The notes: generated by a model from the sequence alone, not told the origin. 24,853 nt of DNA from an uncultured Lachnospiraceae bacterium (GCA_900549995.1 URQQ01000058.1:1-24853), one strand, 5' to 3'. Shown: positions 13,958-21,037, numbered from the stretch's first letter. Numbers and translations: made by a program.

Positions 13958-14689
13958 ATGGATGAAAGATTAAAAAATATCGTAGACAATTTTGAGGCAA
14001 TGAAAATCGGTGTGGATGAGCCGTTTCCATTTCATTGCACCATGTGCGGCAAATGCTGCATCAATCGGGAGGATATCCTTTTGACGCCGCGAGATATCTA
14101 TAACATGGCAAAGGAGCTTGGGATAACGACTAAAGAGCTGTTTGAAACCTATTGTGAGACTTATATTGGCTGCGACTCCCGTGTGCCTATAGTCAGATTG
14201 AAGCCTCGTGGCTCCATAAAAAGATGCCCGTTGATGAAAGACAGAAAATGCTCTGTCCATAAGGCAAAACCGGCGGTATGCGCTCTGTTTCCGATAGGAA
14301 GATGCCTGATGTTTGAAAAGGATTCAAATCCTTCAGAGAAAATTTCAGCAAGCCAGATACAGTATATTTTTACCAATCCTGGGTGCGGTGATAATGCTGA
14401 AACCCATACGGTGCGGGAATGGCTTGGAGAGTTTGGAATGTCACTGGAGGATGAGTTTTTTGTCAAGTGGCAGCAGGCAATCATGGAATTCGGGCAGTTT
14501 TTCCGTGAAGCGGAAAAGACGGCCAGTGAGCGTATCATGGAGCTGTCATGGACAGCGGCTTTTGTCGGCTTATATCTGCATTATGAAACTGATCAGGAAT
14601 TTCTGCCGCAGTTTGAAAAGAATGTCCGGGAAATCACTGCACTGCTGCAGATGGCGCCCATAAAGGAAGGCGGTAGAGCAAATGAATGA
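13958..14689 (+). CDS. YkgJ-family cysteine-cluster protein, copy 2
   Basis: The 243-residue protein carries FHCTMCGKCCINREDILLTP (CxxCGxCC) near residue 26, followed by CPLMKDRKCSVHKAKPAVCA and LFPIGRC, then NPGCG. These are the conserved cysteine blocks of the family, with an extra Cys late in the domain. The N-terminal 20 residues and the C-terminal helices differ from the first copy, so the two are not recent duplicates. TAGGAGG precedes the ATG by 6 bases; its end overlaps the next gene by 8 bases. Confidence 0.88.
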   Translation: MDERLKNIVDNFEAMKIGVDEPFPFHCTMCGKCCINREDILLTPRDIYNMAKELGITTKELFETYCETYIGCDSRVPIVRLKPRGSIKRCPLMKDRKCSVHKAKPAVCALFPIGRCLMFEKDSNPSEKISASQIQYIFTNPGCGDNAETHTVREWLGEFGMSLEDEFFVKWQQAIMEFGQFFREAEKTASERIMELSWTAAFVGLYLHYETDQEFLPQFEKNVREITALLQMAPIKEGGRANE

Positions 14690-15347
14690 GGATCGTAACC
14701 AGCATCAGGTTATCCGAAAGGATGCTCGCAACTGCTTTGTGGAGAGCTTAAATGATGCTTTTGAGATTGGGAGGATCCATCTTGCTTTTGCGACCTACGA
14801 TTTGAGCCGTCCGATTGGACAACGGCAGACAAACAACATCCATATTTACATTGCGGTGGACGAGTTTCTGGAATTATGCCGCAAGCTGGAAGGTGGGGAA
14901 CTTCGTTATCTGCTAAAGAATAAGAAGACAAGCGGGGATAAAACACCGCTTTATCAGTGCCTGGGTGGTACTTCTGCCGAAAAGCTTGCAAAATACGGGC
15001 GTTCTCGGGCAGATGGAAAAAGCCTGTCCAGAACAGCACAGCTATTGGCAGGAAGCAAATCGGATTTCCTGTTTGTAGCGGATAGCGGACCTGGTGAAAC
15101 AGATCAGAAAGGTTTAATCGTTCCCAAGTTCGGAAGTAAGCCGGAAAATCATGTGGCAGTCAGTATGACATTTGAAACATTCAGTGAACTGTTGCTTACG
15201 ACAAGGCTGCACTATTCAGCATGGCTGGGTGCATGGTATGCAAACCAATATCATCCGGGCAACCAGCGAACAGCACAGGCACAGGAAAACCCACAGTATC
15301 AGGAGAAGCAGGGAGAAGCAGAATACGCTTCTGATCCAATGTTCTAA
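14682..15347 (+). CDS. Conserved ICE hypothetical protein (221 aa)
   Basis: Sequence features include RKDARNCFVESLNDAFEIGR, then FATYDLSRPIGQRQTNNIHI and YQCLGGTSAEKLAKYGRSRA, with VADSGPGETDQKGLIVPKFG further on. I recall strongly similar proteins on Clostridia ICEs and related plasmids, always without assigned function. The C-terminal 30 residues are Gln-rich and probably disordered. It is the last gene of the module, followed at once by a strong terminator. GGAAGGCGGTAGAGCAA precedes the ATG. Confidence 0.8.
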   Translation: MNEDRNQHQVIRKDARNCFVESLNDAFEIGRIHLAFATYDLSRPIGQRQTNNIHIYIAVDEFLELCRKLEGGELRYLLKNKKTSGDKTPLYQCLGGTSAEKLAKYGRSRADGKSLSRTAQLLAGSKSDFLFVADSGPGETDQKGLIVPKFGSKPENHVAVSMTFETFSELLLTTRLHYSAWLGAWYANQYHPGNQRTAQAQENPQYQEKQGEAEYASDPMF

Positions 15348-15362
15348 AGTAGAATGAAAAAG

Positions 15363-15392
15363 CGGTGCAGTCTGATGATTGCACCGTTTTTT
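15363..15392 (+). terminator. Terminator ending the large module
   Basis: CGGTGCA pairs with TGCACCG across a 10-base loop, with TTTTTT after and AAAAAG before, so it could act on both strands. A second short hairpin (GCCCAT/ATGGGC, 15405-15420) follows. Confidence 0.88.
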
Positions 15393-15524
15393 GCGCCTTG
15401 AGGGGCCCATTTCAATGGGCTGAATCCAAACCGACTGCAAAGATACAGAGCCGGTAAACTTGTGAGTTGAACCATTTGTCGGCGTTGGCACATTTGTGAA
15501 TGCAAAGAAATTTTATTATAATAA

Positions 15525-15565
15525 ACCCTACACTATAACACCATACTTTTTATATATGGTATGCT
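15525..15565 (+). promoter_or_regulatory. MerR-type promoter of the regulator gene, with shared box
   Basis: The box ACCCTACACTATAACACCA runs from 15525. A -35-like ATAACA (15535-15540) and -10-like TATGCT (15560-15565) are separated by 19 bases, the long spacer MerR activators need. The same box with 21 of 27 positions identical precedes the ABC genes at 16338. GGAGGTGG and ATG (15589) follow closely. Confidence 0.6.
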
Positions 15566-15588
15566 TAACAGAACGGAGGTGGTTACAA

Positions 15589-16338
15589 ATGAATACATAT
15601 ACTACTTCGGAAGTAGCAAAGATGATAGGCATACATCCGAATACTGTACGGCTTTATGAAGAATGGGGACTGATACCAAATGCAGAGCGTAAAGCAAACG
15701 GTTATCGTATATTTACCGATTTCCATATTGAACAGTTTCGGCTTGCCCGTACCGCATTTCAAATAGAGGTCCTTCAGAACGGACTGAGAAAAAAGATTGT
15801 GGAAACGGTTAAGGTTTCAGCAAAGAAAGACTTTGATCAAGCACTTGTTTTGGCAAATGAATATCTGAGTCAGATACAAAAGGAAGAAAGAAATGCGGAA
15901 GAAGCTATTGCTATAACAATGCAGATTTTAGAGGGGAAAGCAATATCCGAAACACCGCCGCGTTGCCTGAAACGTAAAGAAGTTTCGGAATATCTGAATA
16001 TTTCCATGGATACACTCCGAAATTGGGAACTAAACGGTCTGATGCGAATAAAGCGTAAGCAAAATGGCTATCGCTATTACACAGACGAAGACATAAAGCG
16101 ATTAAAAATAATAAGATCACTTCGGTGTGCCAATTATTCATTGGAAGCAATCCTGCGTATGCTCCATGCGCTCTCAGACGACCCTCATACCAATATAAAA
16201 CGGGTACTTAATACTCCAAAAGACGATACGGATATTATATCCGTATGCGACAGACTGATTATCTCATTGCAAAAGGCAGCGGAAAATGCCAAGAAAATGA
16301 TAGGCATTCTTAATGATATGAAAAGTATATTTTCCTAA
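15589..16338 (+). CDS. MerR-family regulator with two HTH domains
   Basis: ATG at 15589 (GGAGGTGG upstream) gives 249 residues. The first MerR helix-turn-helix is at residues 1-45 (TTSEVAKMIGIHPNTVRLYE, then GLIPNAERKANGYR). The second is at about 120-165 (LKRKEVSEYLNISMDTLRNW, then GLMRIKRKQNGYRYY). Between them a helical coiled-coil-like segment is likely a dimerization or sensing region. No cysteines suggest metal sensing. MerR proteins bind the spacer of promoters with 19-20 bp spacing and untwist them. The two DNA-binding heads might bridge the two identical boxes upstream of this gene and the ABC operon. An upstream extension of the frame has no ribosome site. Confidence 0.9.
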   Translation: MNTYTTSEVAKMIGIHPNTVRLYEEWGLIPNAERKANGYRIFTDFHIEQFRLARTAFQIEVLQNGLRKKIVETVKVSAKKDFDQALVLANEYLSQIQKEERNAEEAIAITMQILEGKAISETPPRCLKRKEVSEYLNISMDTLRNWELNGLMRIKRKQNGYRYYTDEDIKRLKIIRSLRCANYSLEAILRMLHALSDDPHTNIKRVLNTPKDDTDIISVCDRLIISLQKAAENAKKMIGILNDMKSIFS

Positions 16339-16378
16339 CCCTCCACCTTTACACCAACCTTTTTTGAACTGCTAAAAT
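16338..16378 (+). promoter_or_regulatory. MerR-type promoter of the ABC exporter
   Basis: The box ACCCTCCACCTTTACACCA starts at 16338, overlapping the regulator's stop codon. -35 TTTACA (16348-16353) and -10 TAAAAT (16373-16378) are separated by 19 bases. The spacing and the shared box make this a probable target of the adjacent MerR protein. Confidence 0.65.
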
Positions 16379-16411
16379 AATGTAGTAAAAACGAAAAAGG
16401 AGGACAGGTTG

Positions 16412-17146
16412 ATGGAAGAAATCATCAGCGTAAAACAACTTTCAAAATCTTATGGCAGATTGAATGCCGTGCAGGGCCTGGATTTGTCAGTAACACAAGG
16501 TTCGGTCTTCGGGTTGCTTGGGGCAAACGGTGCAGGAAAAAGCACCACAATCGAATGTATGTTAGGCACAAGAAAACCCGATGCAGGTACGGTTTCCATT
16601 TTAGGGATGGCCCCACTCCTGCAAAGAAAACAGCTTTTTGAAAATGTCGGTGTTCAATTCCAGGAAGCGAATTATCAAGATAAAGTGACGGTTTCCGAAT
16701 TGTGCGAAGTAACACAGTCGCTCTATAAGAATGCTGCAGATTATGGGGAACTTCTGAAACAGTTTGGCATCTTTGATAAAGCAAAAAGTATGGTAAAGGA
16801 GCTTTCAGGAGGACAGCGGCAAAAGCTGTTTATTGTTTTGGCTTTGATACCGCAGCCTAAAGTTGTTTTTCTGGACGAGCTGACCACGGGGCTTGACGCA
16901 AAAGCCAGACGAGAGGTATGGAAAATCTTATCTGACCTCAAAGAAAAAGGACTGACCATTTTTCTGACCTCGCATTTTATGGATGAGGTAGAAGCATTAT
17001 GCGACACAATCTGCATACTAAAAAAGGGGAAAGCCGTCTTTTATGGAACAGTAGAAGAAGCCATTGCAGGCAGTCCTTATGACAAATTTGAAGATGCGTA
17101 CTTATGGTATTCTGACGAGGGGGTAAGCGAAAATGAGAACATTTAA
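16412..17146 (+). CDS. ABC transporter ATP-binding protein
   Basis: The 244-residue protein carries Walker A GANGAGKST (residues 37-45), a Q-loop region (VGVQFQEA), signature LSGGQRQ (about 132), Walker B VVFLDEL and the H-loop SHFMDE. This is the drug/antimicrobial-peptide exporter type of nucleotide-binding subunit (CcmA-like). ATG at 16412 has AAGGAGG 8 bases upstream; a TTG three bases earlier is less likely. It overlaps the permease gene by 14 bases and follows the MerR gene in the same direction, so exporter expression is probably induced by that regulator. Confidence 0.95.
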   Translation: MEEIISVKQLSKSYGRLNAVQGLDLSVTQGSVFGLLGANGAGKSTTIECMLGTRKPDAGTVSILGMAPLLQRKQLFENVGVQFQEANYQDKVTVSELCEVTQSLYKNAADYGELLKQFGIFDKAKSMVKELSGGQRQKLFIVLALIPQPKVVFLDELTTGLDAKARREVWKILSDLKEKGLTIFLTSHFMDEVEALCDTICILKKGKAVFYGTVEEAIAGSPYDKFEDAYLWYSDEGVSENENI

Positions 17147-17876
17147 AACAATGCTGAAAAACGAAATGAAACTGTCCCTGAGGGATATGAACATGGTCAT
17201 ATTTGCAATCTGTATTCCACTCGTGGTTTTGATTATACTTGGCGTTATTTACGGCGACAAACCAGCTTTTGAAGGTGCAGAGTACACATTTCTCGATCAG
17301 TCCTTTGGAGCTTTGTCAACGATTGCGATTTGTGCAGGCGGCGTTATGGGGTTGCCTCTTGTGGTATCCGATTACCGAAGCAGAAAGATATTGAAACGCT
17401 TTAAGGTCACTCCTGTCAGCCCCGTAATGATTTTAACGGTGCAGGTGGTGATTTACATAATTTATTCCGTTGCATCGCTTGCATTGCTCTATATAGTATC
17501 AACGCTCTTTTTTGGCTTCCACCTGCTTGGTTCTCTGCCTGCTTTCCTTGGCGGATATATATTGGTAATGCTCTCCATATTCAGCATCGGTATGATGGTT
17601 GGGGGAATATCTCCCAACTCTCAGACAGCGAGCGTAATTGCAAGCCTGCTCTATTTCCCAATGCTTATTTTTTCTGGAGCAACCCTGCCGTATGAGGTAA
17701 TGCCGAGTGCATTGCAAAAGATAGCGGATATTCTGCCTTTGACACAGGGGATAAAGATTTTGAAAGCTGCTTCGTTAGGACTTCCGATTGAGAATATTTT
17801 TGTTCCTCTTATTGTCATGGCGGTACTTGCTGTCATTTGTATCGGTGTGTCCTTTCGTTTTTTCAGATGGGAGTAA
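17133..17876 (+). CDS. ABC-2 type permease
   Basis: The 247-residue protein has six hydrophobic segments, starting near residue 22 (MVIFAICIPLVVLIILGVIY), with the family-typical loop DYRSRKILKRFKVTPVSPVM after segment 2 and RFFRWE at the end. It would form a half-transporter with the upstream ATPase, exporting a drug or peptide; the substrate is unknown. It begins inside the end of the ATPase gene with GAGGGGGTAAGCGAAA upstream. No terminator was found after it; the next DNA is a GC-rich ICE fragment. Confidence 0.93.
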   Translation: MRTFKTMLKNEMKLSLRDMNMVIFAICIPLVVLIILGVIYGDKPAFEGAEYTFLDQSFGALSTIAICAGGVMGLPLVVSDYRSRKILKRFKVTPVSPVMILTVQVVIYIIYSVASLALLYIVSTLFFGFHLLGSLPAFLGGYILVMLSIFSIGMMVGGISPNSQTASVIASLLYFPMLIFSGATLPYEVMPSALQKIADILPLTQGIKILKAASLGLPIENIFVPLIVMAVLAVICIGVSFRFFRWE

Positions 17877-17953
17877 CAAGTAATATGGGATGGCTCTTAT
17901 TCTCTCTTTGTGGGAGCGAAACCGTATTAGGATTAGAGAGGACACGATGTCTG

Positions 17954-18117
17954 CAACACGCCGAGCATGTGAAGCGGGCCACCCTTCCCGCCGCCTTCGT
18001 CACCCTGAATTTTGACGACGGCGGGCCGCGCCGGTTCGACTACAACGATTTCAAGGAGAACGAGAAAAGGATTCTCCAACACTTCGGCCATTTCAAGGGC
18101 ATGGAGTACGAGCCGCG
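17954..18117 (+). pseudogene. Fragment of an ICE protein in a different frame from the relaxase tail
   Basis: In one frame the sequence reads HAEHVKRATLPAAFVTLNFD followed by GGPRRFDYNDFKENEKRILQ with no start codon or ribosome site of its own. It continues to about 18115, where the adjoining relaxase-like frame takes over in another phase. High GC marks it as part of the ICE block. I do not recognise the protein family; it may be the middle of a mobilisation or helper gene. Confidence 0.4.
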
Positions 18118-18462
18118 CAGCAAAAGCAGATCGTGGGCTACGCCAAGACCCGCGACGTTTACGCCGCCTACCGCAAGGACGGGTATAGCCGGAAATTCTA
18201 TGGGGAGCATGAAACGGAAATCCTGATTCATAAGGCCGCCAAAGCTGCCTTTGACGAGCTGGGCCTAAAGAAGCTCCCCACCATCAAGGCCCTGCAAGCG
18301 GAGTATGCCGAACTGCTGGCCGGGAAGAAAAAAGACTATGCGGAATACGTCAAGGCCAAGAAGGATATGCAGGAGATTTTGACGGCCAAGGCCAACGTGG
18401 ACAGGCTGTTATCCACCGCCCCGACCCAGCCGGAAAAAGAGAAGGAACAGGCCCAGCGGTGA
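18115..18462 (+). pseudogene. Relaxase/mobilisation protein C-terminal remnant
   Basis: The frame QQKQIVGYAKTRDVYAAYRK, then GYSRKFYGEHETEILIHKAA and GLKKLPTIKALQAEYAELLA, ends in a charged tail (EKEKEQAQR). I recall this pattern at the C-terminus of relaxases of Tn1549-like ICEs, where the N-terminal nuclease domain cuts oriT. Here that nuclease domain, with its catalytic Tyr and HxH residues, is absent. The frame starts without an ATG and joins an unrelated frame at about 18115. It is a truncated gene, probably left after deletion or insertion. Confidence 0.72.
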
Positions 18463-18681
18463 CGCCGGGCTGTGTGATTTTGGGAAGCGTCCGCAGGACG
18501 CGCAGCCGCCCGCAGGGGCGTTTCGACAGGGGCGCGCAGCGCACTTGTCCGGGGGATTGGGGGCGAGCCACCAACAAGCAAATTTTTCAGTTTTGAGCGG
18601 CAGCGAAAAATTGAAAAATGGCCGTTATGTTGCACTTCGTTTCCGGCCCTTCGGATAGGCGTGAAAAAAGCGGGGCCGCCG
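18463..18681. other. GC-rich non-coding stretch between relaxase tail and HTH gene
   Basis: Contains a perfect short hairpin GCGTCC-gca-GGACGC (18487-18501) and C/G-rich tracts, followed by AT-rich sequence with CAAATTTTTCAGTTTTGAGC and its near-inverse (AAAAATTGAAAAATGG). No gene is seen. It is the convergent gap between the relaxase tail (plus) and the HTH gene (minus). Confidence 0.5.
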
Positions 18682-19029
18682 TTAGGCGTCCTCCGCTTCC
18701 TCAATCCCGATTGCCCCGTCAATGGTCCCCTCAATCACCAGCAAATACTGTTTCGGGCATAGGCTCAATTTATGGGCCGTCCGCTGCCGCTCCGGGTCGT
18801 CCTGCTCCCCGGCCTCCGGGAAAAAGTATCGTTCCACGGGCAACTTGCATATCTTCACCAGCTGGTAAAAAACCGGAAGGCTGCCGCTGTTCTCAATATT
18901 CGCAAGGTAACGAGGGTCGATGTTCACCATTTTGGCCAATTCTCTGCGGGATATGTTCAGAACTTGCCGGGCCGCCTTAATGTCGTCGCCCAAGCTGGCA
19001 AAGCTCTCTTTCTCTCGCTCTTTTGGCAT
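18682..19029 (-). CDS. XRE-family HTH regulator of the ICE
   Basis: The 115-residue protein has an HTH at about residues 12-70: DDIKAARQVLNISRRELAKM, then VNIDPRYLANIENSGSLPVF, with the two recognition helices and the conserved Y/N positions of ICE-encoded XRE repressors. The C-terminal 40 residues are acidic and unrelated. It is minus-strand, convergent with the relaxase tail. Its start ATG (19029) lies within one arm of an inverted repeat (19026-19089), a likely autoregulatory operator. It probably represses its own gene or the element's excision/transfer genes. Confidence 0.85.
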   Translation of the reverse strand: MPKEREKESFASLGDDIKAARQVLNISRRELAKMVNIDPRYLANIENSGSLPVFYQLVKICKLPVERYFFPEAGEQDDPERQRTAHKLSLCPKQYLLVIEGTIDGAIGIEEAEDA

Positions 19030-19089
19030 ATCACATCACCCCTATACATTTTATAATTCATATGATACGCCGGGAGTGATGTAATATGC
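19026..19089. promoter_or_regulatory. Inverted repeat over the HTH gene start, putative operator
   Basis: GCATATCACATCAC (19026-19039) is repeated in inverse orientation as GTGATGTAATATGC (19076-19089). The arms match at 13 of 14 positions and continue as CC/GG-rich sequence. One arm overlaps the HTH start codon and ribosome site; the region between holds an AT-rich candidate -10 (minus strand). Confidence 0.6.
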
Positions 19090-19151
19090 ACTTTAGATAC
19101 ATTGAATAATACATTTCCCATTAAAATGCTTTACTTTTTCCGTTTAGGGGA

Positions 19152-19180
19152 TTGACAGGCGAACAAATAGTAGCTAAAAT
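19152..19180 (+). promoter_or_regulatory. Promoter of the TetR/flavodoxin operon
   Basis: TTGACA (19152-19157) and TAAAAT (19175-19180) are separated by 17 bases: a near-consensus vegetative promoter. It overlaps the first copy of a direct repeat (19161-19179). Confidence 0.82.
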
Positions 19181-19206
19181 AGAAGGAGAACAAACGGTAG
19201 CCAAAT
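19161..19206 (+). promoter_or_regulatory. Direct repeat overlapping promoter, putative TetR operator
   Basis: GAACAAATAGTAGCTAAAAT (19161-19180) recurs as GAACAAACGGTAGCCAAATG (19188-19207) with a 27-base offset, 15 of the first 18 positions matching. The first copy covers the promoter spacer and the -10 element; the second lies in the leader. A repressor bound here would block transcription. Confidence 0.55.
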
Positions 19207-19225
19207 GGAAAAGGAGTATATGAAC

Positions 19226-19666
19226 ATGTTAAAACTATATTTCGGGAACAGCATTACAATTATAAGTACACTTTTGTTAGGTGCAAATATTGCCTATATG
19301 TTATGGGGATATTTAGGTCGGCAGACAATTCAAAAATGGGGCATGATTCTTCTTCTCTTTATCTTGCTGCATGGGGCATTTTGGTATTTTGCAAACGTCC
19401 GTGATCTATATTCTAACTCTATTATATTTGCCACTGACGGCAGCGTAGAAATGGGGTTATTTTCTGTTAGCAGTATTCAATCTATTGTTTTTTGGGCAGC
19501 AAGTGTAATTGTGTGGTTGCTCGGAATAGTATCAATCTTTAAGCTGGAATATAGACAACATATCTTTTACATTATTGCTATCGTGAGCCTTGTTCAAATA
19601 GCATTTATTGAAGGCTCTCGTATATGGCTTTATTGCTCTGCTCCTGCTCATTTTGATTATTTGTAA
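19226..19666 (+). CDS. Four-helix integral membrane protein
   Basis: From the ATG at 19226 (AAGGAG 9 bases upstream) the protein is 146 residues. It has four hydrophobic segments: ITIISTLLLGANIAYMLWGY, then WGMILLLFILLHGAFWYFAN, SIQSIVFWAASVIVWLLGIV and a last one near residue 115. In-frame ATGs at 19205 and 19220 are possible but worse placed. No known family was recognised. It is the first gene of an operon with a TetR regulator and a flavodoxin, so it may be the regulated product, perhaps a small transporter or a heme/quinone-related membrane protein. Confidence 0.72.
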   Translation: MLKLYFGNSITIISTLLLGANIAYMLWGYLGRQTIQKWGMILLLFILLHGAFWYFANVRDLYSNSIIFATDGSVEMGLFSVSSIQSIVFWAASVIVWLLGIVSIFKLEYRQHIFYIIAIVSLVQIAFIEGSRIWLYCSAPAHFDYL

Positions 19667-19679
19667 GTGGGGTATCGAC

Positions 19680-20312
19680 ATGGCTAAAAGAAATACAAAA
19701 GACATCATTTTATTTGAGTCCCTAAAGCTGTTTGCAGATAAAGGTTATGATGGAGTAACAGTGCGCGATATTGCGGCAGAAGTTGGAATTAAACAAAGTT
19801 CTTTATACAAACATTATAAAAGCAAGCAGGAAATTTTTGATACATTGGTTGATACAATGCAATCCCGCTTTAGGGACGCTTCCACATCTTTTCAGCTGCC
19901 CAATGGAGAATTGCGGGAGATGGCAAAGGAATACGCAACGGGTGGCAACGAGATATTAAAAAAGATCAGTAGTGAGATTTTTCACTTTTACTTAAAAGAC
20001 CCTTATGCCTCTCAATTTCGCAAAATGCTTTCTATTGAGAAATACAAAAATCAAGAAATCGACCGTATCTACCGAGAAGTCTATATTGATACTGCCATTT
20101 CTTATCAGGCCGCGCTTTTTGAAGAAATGATAAATCAAGGTTTTATGCGGCAAGCAGACCCGGAAATAATGGCACTACAATTCTTTGCACCAATTTTTCT
20201 TTTATTAAATAAATATGACGGCATTGTTGAAAAAGAAAAAGAAGCGATAGCAATATTGGGAAAGCATATAGAACAGTTCGACATGATTTATCGTAAGGAG
20301 GCGATCTTATGA
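19680..20312 (+). CDS. TetR-family transcriptional regulator
   Basis: The start at 19680 (MAKRNTKDIILFESLKLFAD, with AGTGGGG upstream) gives 210 residues. The N-terminal TetR helix-turn-helix (about 10-55) includes GVTVRDIAAEVGIKQSSLYK and HYKSKQEIF, with the conserved Y of the recognition helix. The remainder is the helical ligand-binding/dimerization domain. It probably represses the operon promoter at 19152 until a ligand binds. Its frame extends upstream but the preceding gene occupies that space. It overlaps the flavodoxin start (ATGA). Confidence 0.93.
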   Translation: MAKRNTKDIILFESLKLFADKGYDGVTVRDIAAEVGIKQSSLYKHYKSKQEIFDTLVDTMQSRFRDASTSFQLPNGELREMAKEYATGGNEILKKISSEIFHFYLKDPYASQFRKMLSIEKYKNQEIDRIYREVYIDTAISYQAALFEEMINQGFMRQADPEIMALQFFAPIFLLLNKYDGIVEKEKEAIAILGKHIEQFDMIYRKEAIL

Positions 20313-20797
20313 AAGCTGCAATCGTATACGCTACAAAATACGGCTGCACAAAAAAATGTGCTGAAATGCTAAAGACTTATCTTAATGGCGAAGCAGACAT
20401 ATTATCAGCAAAATCTGACAAAATCAGTTTAGCGCAATATGACACGGTTTTTATCGGCGGTTCTGTATATATGGGCAAAATACAAAAGGAAATTACCCAT
20501 TTCTGCAAACGCAATTTGAAGCATTTATTACACAAAAAGATAGGTCTATTTGCGTGTTGTTATACTCCAAAGGATACAGAAGGCTTTTTTGAAACACTTT
20601 TTCCACTTGAGCTATTACATCATGCGTCCTACGTAACCTCGGTTGGTGGCAAAATGGATTATGATAAGATGAATTTTCTTTACAGAAAGCTCTTCCAGTC
20701 GTTAAAGAAAATTGACGGATTCAATGAAGGTTTTATCGAACCTGAAATAAATGCAGACGAAATCAAGAAATTAGCCGAAGTTGCCAATATGAATTGA
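20309..20797 (+). CDS. Flavodoxin-domain protein
   Basis: The 162-residue protein starts MKAAIVYATKYGCTKKCAEM, with the FMN-phosphate loop motif VYATKYGCT. FIGGSVYMGKIQ and LFACCYTP follow at the expected positions of the flavin-binding loops. It resembles the HemG/flavodoxin-domain proteins, which carry electrons or reduce small molecules. It has AAGGAGG upstream and overlaps the TetR stop by 4 bases, indicating translational coupling. A redox role tied to the TetR ligand is a plausible inference. Confidence 0.88.
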   Translation: MKAAIVYATKYGCTKKCAEMLKTYLNGEADILSAKSDKISLAQYDTVFIGGSVYMGKIQKEITHFCKRNLKHLLHKKIGLFACCYTPKDTEGFFETLFPLELLHHASYVTSVGGKMDYDKMNFLYRKLFQSLKKIDGFNEGFIEPEINADEIKKLAEVANMN

Positions 20798-20806
20798 GGT
20801 GGTTTA

Positions 20807-21037
20807 GTGTGCGGAGAACAATGGATAATGTGTCCTATATGCGGTAACAAAACAAGGTTGAAAATACGAGAAGATACGGGGTTGATAAACTTCCCGCTAT
20901 ACTGCCCAAAGTGTAAACAGGAAACCTTAATCTGCATAAAACAACTACATATATCAGTTATCAAAGAGCCAGACGCTAAGACGCAGAGCCGACAACCTAT
21001 GAGCTTAATTCTCATGGTTATCGGCTTTTTCTTTTGA
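20807..21037 (+). CDS. Cysteine-rich KTR-domain protein
   Basis: GTG start at 20807 after TGAGGTGG. It reads EQWIMCPICGNKTRLKIRED, then FPLYCPKCKQETLICIKQLH, a CxxC...CxxC zinc knuckle with the KTR motif, followed by VIKEPDAKTQSR. KTR proteins are common neighbours of ICE-borne cargo and resistance genes; their role is unknown. The last ~15 codons overlap a strong terminator (20987-21030), so the C-terminus (RQPMSLILMVIGFFF) may be a by-product of that hairpin. The gene may be translated coupled to the flavodoxin gene, 9 bases away. Confidence 0.88.
   Translation: MCGEQWIMCPICGNKTRLKIREDTGLINFPLYCPKCKQETLICIKQLHISVIKEPDAKTQSRQPMSLILMVIGFFF
20987..21030 (+). terminator. Terminator inside the KTR gene's 3' end
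   Basis: AGCCGACAACCTATGAG pairs with CTCATGGTTATCGGCT over loop CTTAATT (imperfect at two positions), followed by TTTTC and TTTT. It lies within the last codons of the KTR frame and ends the cargo operon. Confidence 0.85.

Noticed and set aside
15216..15491. Minus-strand frame downstream of the module (91 codons)
   Set aside because: It overlaps a terminator and the end of the last module gene and has no ribosome site; the conserved-looking sequence may be coincidence.
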